The notes under the pieces are model-generated. The model made no database searches. It worked only from the letters and a program-made list of their open reading frames with translations, and was not told the DNA's origin. DNA of 64,000 nucleotides from Calliopum simillimum. Its lineage: Eukaryota; Arthropoda; Insecta; Diptera; Lauxaniidae. The position numbers and the translations under genes are program-made. The stretch is taken from positions 81,849,697-81,913,696 of the forward strand of contig OX638371.1 of assembly GCA_951812925.1 (NCBI GenBank), read 5' to 3'. This document shows positions 47,069-59,007 of the stretch, one piece after another (positions within the stretch are counted from its first letter, which is position 1; every line of letters starts with the position of its first letter).

Positions 47069-48250
47069 GAATTTCAACTTTGCTACTTCGTGTCGTGTTC
47101 GCTAGCGCCGCCATATTGGAAAAATGGCGTCCAAAATCAGTTTTTTACAAATATCTCTTTAACGGTTACATTAAGAGAAAAATATTGTAGCTTATAAAAT
47201 TTTCTATAAAAATGACCTCTTAATTGTTTCCGTACGACTTATAACTTTGGAGATATCCTAATTCAAAATTTGAAAAAAATTAGTACATTGCGCATGCCGC
47301 TTATGAGTAGGCACAGTATCACTGTTGAGCTTAAAATTACAATAACTCATGAACACGTTCAAAGTAAAAACACCTTTTTATAGGGAATTAATTCCACTAT
47401 AAGCTTCATTTAATTTTTTTTTCACATAACCCATTGTTTACGAGATATTTTATCAACAAACCTAAAATTTAGAAAAAAACCGTTTTTCAAAATAGTTCCA
47501 AAACAGTTCGTTCTAGAAAAAAAAAAATTTCTCGCATTTTGTAGAACGTTCAATTCCCTTTAAGGGTTTTTCCGAACTGTTTTTTCGTCCGACTTACCGT
47601 TCATGAGATATCGCGTCTTGAAAATTATTCAAAATTGAACATTGTACTATGCTCCATACTATGTTCAATTTTGAATGATTTTCAAGTCGCGATATCTCAT
47701 GAAGGGTTAGTCTGACGAAAAAACAGTTCGAAGAGACCCTTATAGAAAATTTAACGTTCTACAAAATACATGAACAAGATTTTTTTTAGGACGTACCGTT
47801 TTGGAGCTATTTTGAAAGAACGGTTTTTTTCGAAATTTCTGATTTGTTAGAAAATATTTCGTAAACTATAGGTCATGTGAAAAAAAAAAAAAAATGAAAT
47901 GTAGCTTATAGTAGAAGTAATTCCCTATAAACAAGTGTTTTTGCTTTGAGCGTGTGACTCACGGTTCATGAGTTATCGTAATTTAAAGCTCAACACATCA
48001 CTGTGCCTACTCATAAGCGGCATGCACAATTTACTAATTTTTTTCAAATTTTGAATTAAGATATCTCCTGAGTTATAAGTCGTACGAAAACAATTAAGAG
48101 ATCATTTTTATAAGCTACAATATTGCGCCACAATATTTTTCTCTAAATGTAACCGTTAAAGAGATATTTGTAAAAAACTGATTTTGGACGCCATTTTTCC
48201 AATATGGCGGCGCTAGCGAACACGACTCGAGGTAGCAAAGTTGAAATTCT
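47069..48250. mobile_element. 1.18 kb near-perfect palindrome (fold-back element)
   Basis: Two arms of about 580 bases are inverted copies, starting AGAATTTCAACTTTGCTAC and running through GTTCGCTAGCGCCGCCATAT, AAATATCTCTTTAACGGTTA and GTGAGTAGGCACAGT-type sequence to a centre near 47655. Terminal similarity is about 95%. No coding capacity. Related copies lie at 27350-27790 and 30800-31800. Confidence 0.8.
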
Positions 48251-50369
48251 GAAAGAGCAAATCGAAATCTATAAATTAACTCGTTTGCAAAAATCCCGCT
48301 AAACTTTCCAGGTAACATCATTTTATTCTCCCAAATGATTGTACTAATGGACTATTTTTGTTTTTTTCTGAACTCAATCTAACAAATTGATAAGATAAAT
48401 GTACAAGCAAATTGAACGAGAATTTTAAAAAAAAAAAAACTTATAAGAATATGTTAATAGGACCTTTTTTATACTAAAATGGCCGACAAAAAAACTTCGC
48501 CATAGAAATAAAAAAAACCTAAATGTGGGGGGTCCAAATGACCCACATGTAAGGGTCTTAGAGGGTTAAAATTTTCTACAAAAATATTCCTCGTAATATC
48601 CTGTATAAGTTTACTGAACACATGATACACCTCAAATGTAAGGATCATATAGTTATTTGCATCGATTTAACACAAGAATGCGTTATTTTTGTTTTACAGT
48701 GGATTAAAAAACTTCAAAAATCGATTAAAAAAATCTGACGTGCTGGAGAAAGACGACGAGACACGGGTATTTTGTTTTAACGCTTACTTTAAGAATTTTT
48801 TGGATTGTCTCATGTGTTTTACAAAAAGTTTTAATTATCGAACAGTTTATTACAAAAAAACTAAAAAAATAGGAAAAAACGCATTTTAGTAACTTTTCAA
48901 TGAATTGTATACACCTTTTCATTTTTCCATCGAGTTTTTTAAGTGGTATCTTATTTTCTTCACAAATATATAGTCTATGATACAAAAAAAAAAAAAAAAA
49001 ATTATAAAAAAGTTATTTCTTGTATAAATCTGCAGTTGATTTTGATTTTTTGTTAATTTTTTCGAAAAAAAAAAAATGTTTTTTTTAGAAATCAATTTAT
49101 TTCGCCGAAACTAAAAACCAACCAAAAAGTGATGTGAATATCATTTGTAGGTAATTTAATTATTTTTAATATGACATATAATACGTTTGAACACAAAAAT
49201 TGGTTCTTGAGATATTTGTATTTAAATGGAACTATCTTTTTTTTTTGGTCCGAAAACCGAAAATGACCGATATCTCGAAAACGACACGAAAAAAAAAAAA
49301 AATAATGCGATTTTCGGAATCAGCAGCCCATTTTACATATGAAATGGATAGTGGCATTCACTGTGAGATTTGGCTGTTGCATAGTGTTACCGTCATTATC
49401 AGGCAACTACTCAACACTTATTAAGTAAATAAAATTTTAAATTTTGCAAAAAGATTTTTATTTATTTTTTTTTTTTTTGGTGAAAGCTTAAGTTAGTTGC
49501 AGGAACACAAAAAAAAAACTAATTAAGTTGTCACACACAAGAGAGAAAGAAAGTTAAATTTCAATCACTTTCATTTCACACTTTATGCTCCCAAAAATAT
49601 GCGCCATATTTTTTCCTTTAGCTTCAATGACAACTGCAGCAGCAGCATAGCTATTTTAATGGAAAATAATGTAAATATTTTTGTACAAAATCATATTTTC
49701 TTGAAGAAGTTGTCTTTGAAAAAAAGAAAAACTTTCTTATCGCAAAAGCAAGCATGAGTGCACTTAAGTGCAGAAAAAGTGCAAAGAATAAAAATGGAAA
49801 AATGAACGATGAAATGACAGGGGTCAGTAAGCCCGTTCTTATGTCTTCGTGAGATTTTTATGAACTGGCGATCTATGCACACGGCAACTACAATAATAAA
49901 AATTTAATAAAATGCAATATTTCAAAATTTAATACTTTAATACCTTACACAACAAAGCTGTACGAAATCGCTGTCAGTTGCGCATTCCAAACAACTTATT
50001 TACTTGGTTAATGGACCTTATCACGAATAAACATCCTCGAGCATTTTTTTCAGACTTCAATAGAGACTGCAGGGCAATCTGAGAAAAAATTCTAGAGCGT
50101 ATATATTCATGACCAACATTCCAGTAGTAGTAGTAGATAGAGTAATTCTAAGGCCATATTCGGATTCAACATATATGAATATATAAATCAACCAATGCTG
50201 GCAATGGTTTATTATGTGCAATTTTTGAACTCTTTTAAGGTTAGTTTTTAAAAAAAAAGAACAATACTTTTAAAAAACTTACCGACTTTAATGGTCGAGT
50301 TATATAACCTTAAAAGTGGTGACAAAACCGTACATGTCAATATTTTAGGTTATAATAGCAGTGTTTCTT
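48251..50369. other. No gene seen
   Basis: AT-rich with many homopolymer runs. A fragment near 48465-48500 resembles the centre of 44045-44919. Confidence 0.4.
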
Positions 50370-50712
50370 TTGAAGAGTATATACAATTGTGGTAATTTTC
50401 AAATTGCGATAACTTAAGAACGGTGAGTCGTACGATAAAAAGTACAATGGTCTTTTTCAAGGAGAACCACATGCTCTACAAATAATTTTAATTTAAAAAA
50501 AAAAAAAATAATTATTTAGAAGTTATTTAAAAAAAAGTGATTTTTTGCTGTTTATCGCCGCTTAACCAGTTTTTATAGAATAACTTCTAAAAGGTAATTT
50601 TTTTTTTAAATAAATTGAAAATTTTTTGTAGAGAACGTGATTCTCCATAAAAAAGTTCCTGTGAGTTTTTATTGTGCGACTTACTGTTCAACCACAATTG
50701 TATATACGCGTA
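50370..50712. repeat. Inverted repeat, ~340 bp
   Basis: TATACAATTGTGG, AACGGTGAGTCGTACGATAAA and TCAAGGAGAACCAC on the left reappear inverted on the right (CACAATTGTATATA; GTGCGACTTACTGTTCA; GTGATTCTCC). Imperfect fold-back sequence. Confidence 0.6.
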
Positions 50713-51276
50713 AAAAAAACACGGCTAATATCTCAAAATCCAGAAGTGATGGAGCAATTTCGAAACCGGAATCGGATTCAACAACTCAATATACATTGAA
50801 ACTTTTTATTTTTTTCTATATATTGATCATTATTTTTTAAGAAAGCCCAAAAAATAAGTAAAAATGCAATATCGCGTAAACAAAATCAGAAAAGTTTTTT
50901 GTTTTTAATCTACGGACATGCTGAAAACTTTCTACATACTGATTTTTGGTATCCGTCTTAGTCAAACTTTTTTTCGGTTTTGGTACAGAGACCAGGGCTA
51001 AAAAATGGGTTTTATGGCCCTGGATTGAAAAAGTGACATTCACTTTTAAAAAAGAGGTTTATATGTTTCATCCTAGAGTCATTTTAAACATTTTCCCGAA
51101 AAAACATTGTGGGTGCAAGCACTTTTGATTTAAAACACGATAGGACCAAAAAACATTTCAGTTGGGAGTTTAAGACATTCAGACATCATTTCAGAAGTAA
51201 AGTGTACTTACTGTACTTGGATGAAATTTTTCAAGGGATAAGATGATTTGTAAATTTATAAAGTAGCACAACTCAA

Positions 51277-52554
51277 TTAACATCTGCGGACGACCAACTA
51301 AGGAGATAGACAGAGTATTTTTGTGACATGCTGAATCCCACATCTACCAAATTCCCGAAACCAGAATCACCAACTACAACTGCCGCAGTCACTCGCATTA
51401 GTAGTCGAATACAAACACAAAAGCCTACAATCGATGAAATATTGAAAGCTATCCAAAGCACGAAAAACAAAAAGGCCGCCGGTATAGATCAAATAACAGC
51501 TGAACTGCTAAAGGCATGCCCCATAACATTAGCTAAGATTCTTCATCCTCTGATTTCCAGAATCTGGAGCGAAGAGCGTTTGCCATGCAGTGTGTTACAC
51601 AACGGGTTGTTGTCACCGACATTCACCACTAATTCAGGCGTACGACAGGGGTGTTTACTCTTACCATCTCTCTTCTTTATCGTTCTTGACGATATCCTAG
51701 ATAAAGCTCTTAATTAGTCCGAAAGGGGTATCCAATGGAACTTTACCGAACATCTAGAAGATCTCGACTACGCTGACGACATCTGCTTCTTATCGTCCAA
51801 ACACTCAGATATGCAAAGCAAAATTGAAGACCTTGTATTGGAATCGCAATAGGCCGGCCTAAAAATCAACGTATCCAAGACTAAAGCATGAAGCTAGACG
51901 CAAACAGGAATGACATCACGTTTAGAGCTGGCAGTGATGACATCGTAAACGTCGATAGCTTAACGTATTTAGACAGCATTATCTCCTTGGATGGTGGAGC
52001 AAAAAAGGATATCAACTCAAGAATAGCAAAAGCAAAGGGCGCGTTCGCTCAACTGAACAAAATATTGTCTTCTTCCGTTATAGTCACCAAAACGAAAGTG
52101 CGCATTTTTGATTCGCATGTGAAATCGGTTTTGTTATATGGGTGCGAAATATGGCTTGTTACTGAACAACTAACAAACAAGCTGCAAGTATTTGTCAACA
52201 AATGCTTAAGGCGTATACTAAAGGTTTGGTGGCCTCGCACTATATCAAATGCCGAGCTACATCAAAAATGCAATCAGAGGGATATAGTAAACGAGGTCAA
52301 GCTGCGCAAATGGAGGTGGATTGGTCACACTCTCCGGAAACCACACAGCGAAGTTTGTCGCCAGGCTCTTGAGTGGAATCCACAAGGCAGTATAGGACGT
52401 GGTAGACCCAAAACCAACTGGAAAAGGTAGCTGGAAAAGGAAATACAAGAATCGGGAAAGTTGTGGCAAGAGATCAAAGCCATTGGAAGGGATCGCAACA
52501 AATGGAGACGTTTTATATTGGCCCTATGCTCCTCCTAAGAGTTAAAGGAGTATA
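51277..52554 (+). pseudogene. Non-LTR retrotransposon reverse transcriptase remnant
   Basis: Pieces of a non-LTR polyprotein in order: LTSADDQLRR, a stop in place of Trp, TEYFCDMLNPTS, NKKAAGIDQITAELLK (start of reverse transcriptase), SGVRQGCLLLPSLFFIVLDD, LDYADDICFLS with the catalytic YADD, LTYLDSIISLDGG, LLYGCEIW, RKWRWIGHTLRK and a GRGRPKTNWKR tail. Between LHNGLLSP and TFTTNSGVRQ a stretch of the RT core is missing, and stops occur at 51715, 51850 and 51888. It ends FILALCSS, stop, then a short (ACAC) tail. The N-terminal endonuclease is absent. The clade is likely CR1/L2/Nimb-like (uncertain). Confidence 0.85.
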
Positions 52555-53097
52555 CACACAACTCAATTTGCTAAGAAAAAATAAGAAATATATAGCTAAT
52601 TACAGCTGAAAAATTTTGTGCTCGTTTTTTATACGATTCTCGCAGTAAAAATTTGTTGTTTACAAAGTTGCTATAATTTTTGATACGATTCTCTCAGTAA
52701 AATATAAAAATCAATACGACAATTAGAAAACATAAAATGTATGAAGCCAACAACATTTTTTAAAATATAATTCTTTGTCGATAAAAGAATTAAACTTTCT
52801 CCATTCATATACGAATAAAATATAAGAACGAAACAAAAAGAAAAACAGTTTTACAAAAAAACCTCAACAATTAATGCAACAACTTGTGCGGAAGCGGAAG
52901 TGCTGTCAAGTGTTGTGATATCAGTAAAACAAAAACAAGTGGCAAACGAATTTTCTCACAATTATGACAAAGAATCATAAATAAGGAATCATAAAATGTG
53001 CAATGAAACCCACAAATGTATGTATTCTCGAATGCTAGGGTATTTCATGAAAATGTTTATTTATAAAATTGCGAATCATATGTATAAACTACGTATA

Positions 53098-54413
53098 CAG
53101 GGTGTCTGATTCGAAGTGTTACCAATTCAAAAGACTATATTTTTAGTTTCCATGCACAGATTTTATTGATCAAACGCTATAATTGTTGGGAAATGTTCAA
53201 ATTTTAAGAATCTACTTGAGATTTTCGATATGGCCACCTTTGGCCTTAACTATGGCCAGTAGACGGTCGAAAAACGAGTCGCATGTTGCACGAATATGAT
53301 TTTGTGGAAGTTTGCGCCATTCTCGTTGAAGGGCCACTTTTAGCGCATCAACGCTCTGGTATTTTTTAGTCAAGACCTTCCTGTCCAACATACCCCAGAT
53401 TGAGAAATCCAGCGGATTCGCATCAGGCGAATTTGAGAGCCATTGTTGAGCAGAAATGAAGCTAGGAACGTTTTTTTCTAACCATTCTTGATTCACACGA
53501 GCTTTGTGTGACGGTGCCGAGTCTTGTTGGAATGTCCATGGCTTGCGACCGAAATGTTTGCGTGCCCACGGTAGTAAAGCACCCTCCAACACTGATTCAC
53601 GATACACCTGGGCGTTTACTTTGACGCTAGCGGCCAAAAAAACGAGTGGTGAGCGCCCATCAGCAGTCACTGCAGCCCAAACCATCACATGCGGTGGTGC
53701 CTGCGCCCTGGTGGCCAAACGAACATTCAAATTTTCGTAGGACCTCTCTGTCAAGTAAACCCGATCATTTTGTTTGTTTACATATTGCTGGATACAGTAA
53801 TTTTTCTCATCAGAGAAGACAATTTGTGACAGATTTCCGGCGGCGTGCAAGCGCAACAACTCCTTGGCTCTATCGAGCCTAACTTTTTTTTGAGCAGGAG
53901 TGAGATCATGCGCCTTTTGGAACTTGAGGGCCTTTAGTCCGAGCTTGTTTGACAATATGTGTTGCATTCGTTCACGCGATATTTTCAGCTCGGCAGCCAT
54001 TTGTCTGCCACTGCGTCTCGGATTTCGCTCAATTCTGGCCTTCACCTTTCGAACCATTTCTGGTGATGTTGCAGTTATTTTCCGACCACCACCATGTCGT
54101 TTGGCAACGCTGCCGGTACCATTGTAACGTGTTATGGTCCGATACACAAACAGTTTATTCGCTTTTAAATGTTTCAGCTCACGAACAATAGTTGGTTGCG
54201 ATTTTCCAGCCAAATAAAGAGCAATCACACTATTACGTTTGAATTCCATTTCGAAAATTTTTTATTTTCAATAAATTGACGCGCAAATGCTTTTGGTGGT
54301 TACTTGTTGAAAATAGAATGAACTAAAATCATGCCAATTTTTAGACAGCTGTCATGTTCTATCTGTCAGATAAGTCTATCTGAAGTTGGTAACAGTTCGA
54401 ATCTGCCACCCTG
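53098..54413 (-). mobile_element. Full-length DD37D Tc1/mariner-type transposon, 1316 bp
   Basis: TIRs of 28 bp, CAGGGTGTCTGATTCGAAGT and CAGGGTGGCAGATTCGAACT, then GTTACCAA, differ at three positions. TA flanks both ends (53096-53097, 54414-54415). It holds one long open frame. It looks like a complete, recent insertion. Confidence 0.92.
53212..54249 (-). CDS. Transposase, DD37D Tc1/mariner-type, intact
   Basis: 345 codons from ATG to stop with no interruption. The product would cut and paste the surrounding element by binding its TIRs in the nucleus. Residues 1-60 form a helix-turn-helix (MEFKRNSVIALYLAGKSQPT...), followed by a GGGRK motif, the counterpart of GRPR, and a second helix-turn-helix (about 65-115). 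The catalytic triad is D147 (VFSDEKN), D243 (QQDSAPSH) and D281 (DANPLD). The 37 residues between the last two give DD37D, as in maT/mosquito D37D-type elements. Length is normal for the superfamily. It runs in the same orientation as TrpA1. Activity cannot be judged from one copy. Confidence 0.92.
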   Translation of the reverse strand: MEFKRNSVIALYLAGKSQPTIVRELKHLKANKLFVYRTITRYNGTGSVAKRHGGGRKITATSPEMVRKVKARIERNPRRSGRQMAAELKISRERMQHILSNKLGLKALKFQKAHDLTPAQKKVRLDRAKELLRLHAAGNLSQIVFSDEKNYCIQQYVNKQNDRVYLTERSYENLNVRLATRAQAPPHVMVWAAVTADGRSPLVFLAASVKVNAQVYRESVLEGALLPWARKHFGRKPWTFQQDSAPSHKARVNQEWLEKNVPSFISAQQWLSNSPDANPLDFSIWGMLDRKVLTKKYQSVDALKVALQREWRKLPQNHIRATCDSFFDRLLAIVKAKGGHIENLK

Positions 54414-54620
54414 TATATTTTCTGTGGAAAAACCACAAGTGGTTGAAGGTAAAGGGCATCACTCTATACATAGCTTTAATTTCATCGTTTAAGAATTATA
54501 AAAAAATTTCATAAACAATATTAAAATTAAAAGTTTAGGTCTACTTATATTTGTAGATTCAGTTGTATAATAATTTTAATTTATATTTTTAAAATATTTT
54601 AATGACAATTTATTAATCGA

Positions 54621-54906
54621 CCCTATTCCCAATTGTCGTTTCTATTTCGTTTCTGAGGCGTTTTAGTTCTTATCGTCGCCCTGCTTCTACATTTGTAGCC
54701 TGTAAATATATTGGATCGATGAGAAGTGTTTATAGAGGGGTTAAGAAAAAGAAGCAATAACACTTATCATCGTTTTTTTGACCCCTCGATAAGGAAATTT
54801 TATCGAAACATATGCTTCGTGTTCTTAATCGCTTGATAAACACGAGACGACGAAAAAACCTAAAACGCCTCAGAAATGAAAAAGAAACGACAATTGGGAA
54901 TATGGG
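54621..54906. mobile_element. MITE, ~286 bp
   Basis: Arms CCCTATTCCCAATTGTCGTT and CCCATATTCCCAATTGTCGT, continuing TTCTGAGGCGTTTTAG, face each other. Inside, a second small palindrome (ATCGATGAGAAGTGTTTAT / AACACTTATCATCG) lies around the centre. Confidence 0.65.
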
Positions 54907-55375
54907 TGAGTATTATTTTTATACAATATTTCGACGGCTTATATTCAATACACTCTATCTACAAAAACACAGTTTTTCAGGAGAGCAAAAAAACTGTTTT
55001 ATTCGCTATTTTTTATAGTGTTAATCAAACGAAGTACATACTACGATATTAATTAAAAAGAGCCACTAGATCCTTCAAATAAAAAAATTAAAAAAAACCT
55101 CAGTTATTCGCCTTATTATGGCAGATAGAGGATATTGCGATTCAAATGTAATATAAAATGCGTGTTCAAACAAACAGATAGAGCCTATTGCACAATAATA
55201 AAAACCATTTTTTTATGAATTATTTATTAATAGATGGTTTTTTAGCAAAAGAAAACTCAAAATAGGTTAGGCGCCTGGCGGACTTGAGAATGCAAAATAT
55301 GAGAACCGAAACCTGAGCTCAGATTATTATAGGTCTTTATTTTTTATAGCCGTTTATTTTGAACTCTGATCTACT

Positions 55376-55552
55376 TATTATGAATCTAAACTTGTTTTTT
55401 TTTTCTATCATGTAAGGATCCTGAGTTATCCTTGCTTATAGCTTGCTATATTGCTCTAAGTAGGTCTCAAAACAGTGATTTTTGGACTTCTAAGAAAAGA
55501 TAACTCAGAATTCTTACATGATAGAAAAAATCCTAGTTTAGATGCGTAATAA
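55376..55552. mobile_element. Nested MITE, ~177 bp
   Basis: Arms CTTATTATGAATCTAAACTT / CTTATTACGCATCTAAACTA, then TTTCTATCATGTAAG and CTGAGTTATC, inverted around a short centre. Inside the left half of the outer element. Confidence 0.7.
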
Positions 55553-55567
55553 GGAATTCCCAGTAAG

Positions 55568-56067
55568 TGATGAGCAAAATTAGTCTTGGTCTTGATTCTT
55601 GGTCTTGGTCTCGGTATTAGACCAAGACGCTGCCCAGTGTGCCAGATGGTTCATATCTTCGATTTTTTACCCGTTACGGATCCGTTACTGATCCGTTTGC
55701 GGGAGAAATTCCAAAAAAAAAAACGATTCGCTTTTTTTTTGGGAATCTCTCCCGCAAACGGATCAGTAACGGATCCGTAACGGATAAAAAAGCAAAGGTT
55801 CGAACCGTCTGGCACACTGGGTGATATCATTGCTAGACCAAGACTTCTGTGGTCTTGGTCTTGCTCAGGATTATCATCAAGACTAAGACTGCTTTTTAGT
55901 CTTTCGAATTTATTGTTAATAGGTATGTCACGTCCGTTTCAAGCATAAAATCATATCTCAATTCGAAAATTGGCATCTATGAGACCAAGACTTAATGATC
56001 AAGACACAATATGCAAGAACAAGACCAAGACTGCTATGATCTTGGTCTTGGTTTGCTCACCACTAAT
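55568..56067. mobile_element. Nested element with CTTGGT repeats
   Basis: The ends are GTGATGAGCAAA and GTGGTGAGCAAA in inverse orientation. CTTGGTCTTGG repeats sit inside both ends. Split by the insertion at 55633-55821. Confidence 0.6.
55633..55821. mobile_element. Innermost nested MITE, 189 bp
   Basis: TIRs CCCAGTGTGCCAGATGGTTC / CCCAGTGTGCCAGACGGTTC, then inner palindromes GTAACGGATCCGTTACTGAT-type and GCGGGAGA(A/T)TCC, inverted. Nearly fully self-complementary. Confidence 0.8.
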
Positions 56068-56287
56068 TCCAATCCACCATAAACTGCTATAAAAAACTAT
56101 GGCGCATGACAATGGTGGGCCTGGGCGGGGAGTAGGGAATAAAGACCCTTGCTTCTGGGTACATGTACTTTCTAGTAACTGAGCTCAGATTTCAGTTCTC
56201 ATGTTTTGCATTCACAAGTTCGTCTGGATACCGCTCTAATACCCAATTTCTTTTGACTCGTATATACAATTCAGGAGTGGTCGTACC

Positions 56288-56515
56288 AAAGGGCCTAAGT
56301 ACCATTTCGAGGCAAAAGTAATCTTATACATATTATGTGCCATAATAATCAGTTTATTGACCGGTTTAATTTTTTTGAACATAATGCCATCAGTTCCACG
56401 CCATCGAGTCAATTTTTACTGAAAACAGGAAACAATTATTATCATTTCTAACAAAATGTCACCCGATTCATATTATGACACAACTTTTGCCTCGATATGG
56501 ATGGGGACTACATTT
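56288..56515. repeat. Imperfect inverted repeat, possible MITE
   Basis: CCATTTCGAGGCAAAAGT near 56301 reappears inverted as ACTTTTGCCTCGATATGG near 56492, and ATTATGTGCCATAATA-type sequence mirrors TCATATTATGACAC. The ends are not well defined. Confidence 0.45.
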
Positions 56516-56626
56516 CAAAAAACGGACTGGACTGGGGCATAAAGCCGTTTTTTCTTCATGTTTCTGTATACTTAACTCAAAACACCAATATATGTAGATG
56601 TCTAGTTGTAGTTTGAACCCGACGAT

Positions 56627-56679
56627 ATGTATGTATGTATGTATTCTCCTTTAACTCCTAGGAGGAGCATAGGGCCAAT
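56627..56679 (-). mobile_element. Short retroelement 3'-tail copy
   Basis: (TATG)n, CTCCTTTAACTCCTAGGAGG, AGCATAGGGCCAAT: the same unit as 20970-21024 and 34673-34720, ending at the same base. ATATGTA-like sequence flanks both ends, possibly a short duplication. Confidence 0.65.
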
Positions 56680-56682
56680 ATG

Positions 56683-58135
56683 TAGATAGAGGATATTGCA
56701 TTTCACAAAATCGATTGCTGTAGATAGTGAATTTCGTTATATGGAAAAAAGTAGCTCTGGAAGCAAATTTTTCGTTTGGAATTAATATCATAGACGCCAT
56801 TTGTCTCAATGAAGGTTTTACCATCAAAAACTAATTTTCGTGAAAATTGTAGATAGAGGGTATTGAATATAAGCCGTCGATTTTTTGAATCTACAATATT
56901 CAATTATTTTTATTTGAATGAAAAATTAAAATTTTCTGTTTTGAAATTAGAAAATTATTGAACTAGGAAAATATAAAATTTTTAGAAACTTTTAACAACA
57001 AGTGTTTGAGAACAAAGTGTATTGGTGAAGCACTACATATTGGTACTGTCTACAGCATCATCTGTTATGAAATGTTCATATTTTTGTGCTCATTGATAAT
57101 CAATTTTTTTTTTTCTTTGAAGTTTTTTTCCAGCATATCGCAATTACAAGAAAAAAAGTGTCAGATGTATCCTTTTTTTTTTCTGGACGGATGTTGAAAG
57201 AAAGTGTTTAACTGCGCTAATAAACGTCTCGTGCAAAATGTGCCAATTACTACTGTGGGCAATATTCATGTTTGTTGTTTTCACGTTGTGTGTGTAGGAA
57301 ATTTATTGACAAAAGGAGCAAAACTAAAACTTTCCTTTTTAAAAAAAGATGCTTCAGCTTTTCAGGGAATTTTCTATCGAAGTATATGTTTCAATAAAAT
57401 TCTGTATTAGGTGCGTTCAACTTTTTCTTATTCTTTTTTGTTAACCAAGTAAACAAAGGAGAAAAATTTCAACAAGTTATGAAACATAAATTTCATGAGT
57501 GCAACTTTCTACAAGGAAGTGGGAGTATACCAATGAGAATATTTGCAGCATTTTCTCGAATGTTAAAGACTTTCACTGAATCCTCAAGGAAAATCCAAAA
57601 TACTTTAAATAGAAATCATATTTAATTATAAGCTACGTTAGAAAACTTAGAGGGATGTTTCGAATGGCATTGTTTAACTAAAGTTGCTAATTAGTATTCC
57701 ACATTATTTAGATTTGGCTGGTGTATTTTTGATGTTTGCACACCTTTAGGATGGCAGTTATGAATGAAAATCTATACTAGTACTGGAATGAATTAACGGT
57801 TATGTATGAAAATCAGGTACAGGAATAAGTTTTCTGAAAATTTATATTTTATCACGGTTCTCCGGAATGTTGCTTATTCGTTAGTTGGTGGAAACTCCAA
57901 TTTTCCTTTTTTATACAAAAAAAAAAAATTTAATAATTTCTAAAATCGGAAGTAGGTGCCCCGCCCTCAAGATAGGTCGAAAAACGGTATTTCTGAAGAA
58001 AAAAAAACACGACAAATCAAAACAAAAATAATCATTTTCGATATATATGGTGCTGAATCTGAATCCACTCTCGGAATTGCTCCATTACGTATAGCTTTGA
58101 GTTATTTTAAACTAAAAGTTCAAAAACACGATATA
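56683..58135. other. No gene seen
   Basis: Copies of GTAGATAGAGG(A/G)TATTG near 56683 and 56850 also occur near 54950 and 55124; otherwise AT-rich, with no exon recognised. Confidence 0.4.
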
Positions 58136-58843
58136 CAGGGTGATTGGAAATCAGTAGTACACCGGACAATGTAAGATTCCTAGGACTATTCTGAATAACT
58201 TTTCTGAGTTCCGTTTATCGAAATTCGCAAAACTGACGGAGTTATAGCCATCGGAAGATCGGGATATAGCTTTATGAAAACCAGAACTGGCAAATCATAA
58301 CGCCTTGATGGATTTTAATAATATTGGTGTCATATAAAAGGTATTTTAATTGGCTACAAAATTGGTGCGAGATGAGTCAAATTTTCGTAATTTTTTTTTT
58401 TAAAGCACTATTTTTCCAAAAACTGTATCATTAACAAATTGTTTTAGTAACAAATTATGAAAGCTCAATTTGTTTCCTTTCAATTGATATGTAATTTGTA
58501 CCTGATTTCTTTCATTAGCATATTTTTTTATAGGAAAACAAAAACGTAAACAAAATAAATTTTCATGCAATTTACTAAAACATTGCAATAGCACCGAAAA
58601 TTCGCCATATCTGGAAAATCATGTCCCGGATTTAAATATTTTGTACTTAAATTTTCTAGCCAATTAAAATTCATAAAGGGGTTCCGAACTTATACCTGTT
58701 TTCATAAAGCTATATACCGATCTTCTGATGGCTATATCTCCATCAGTTTTGCGAATTTCGAAAAATGGAACGGAGAAAAGTTGTTCAGAATAGTCCCAGA
58801 AATCTTACATTTTTCGGTGTTCTACCGAAACCTAACCACCCTG
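58136..58843. mobile_element. TA-flanked element with ~165-bp TIRs, 708 bp
   Basis: CAGGGTGATTGG / CAGGGTGGTTAGG ends, then arms through TAGGACTATTCTGAA, TCGAAATTCGCAAAACTGA, ATATAGCTTTATGAAAAC. TA at both ends. The interior is non-coding. The ends begin like those of the DD37D element at 53098 (CAGGGTG), so that transposase could in principle act on it. Confidence 0.8.
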
Positions 58844-59007
58844 TAAAGTGGGCACACCAAATTGTTTTGCTCTTTTTTATCAAACGCATCGCTTAGTACT
58901 TCGTCTTCAAAAAAAGCAATCGGTTTGTCTTGCATGATTTTTTTTTTTAAAGTTATGAGCGATTTCAAATGACGAACATATAGAAGGTGTGGAAAAATTA
59001 AATAGTA

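Larger units (their letters stand above)
55268..56245. mobile_element. Outer inverted-repeat element of a nest
   Basis: Arms with GAATGCAAAATATGAGAACC / GAATGCAAAACATGAGAACT and CTGAGCTCAG lie at 55285-55325 and 56160-56215. Three further inverted-repeat units lie between them (55376-55552, 55568-56067, and 55633-55821 inside the latter). Confidence 0.65.
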
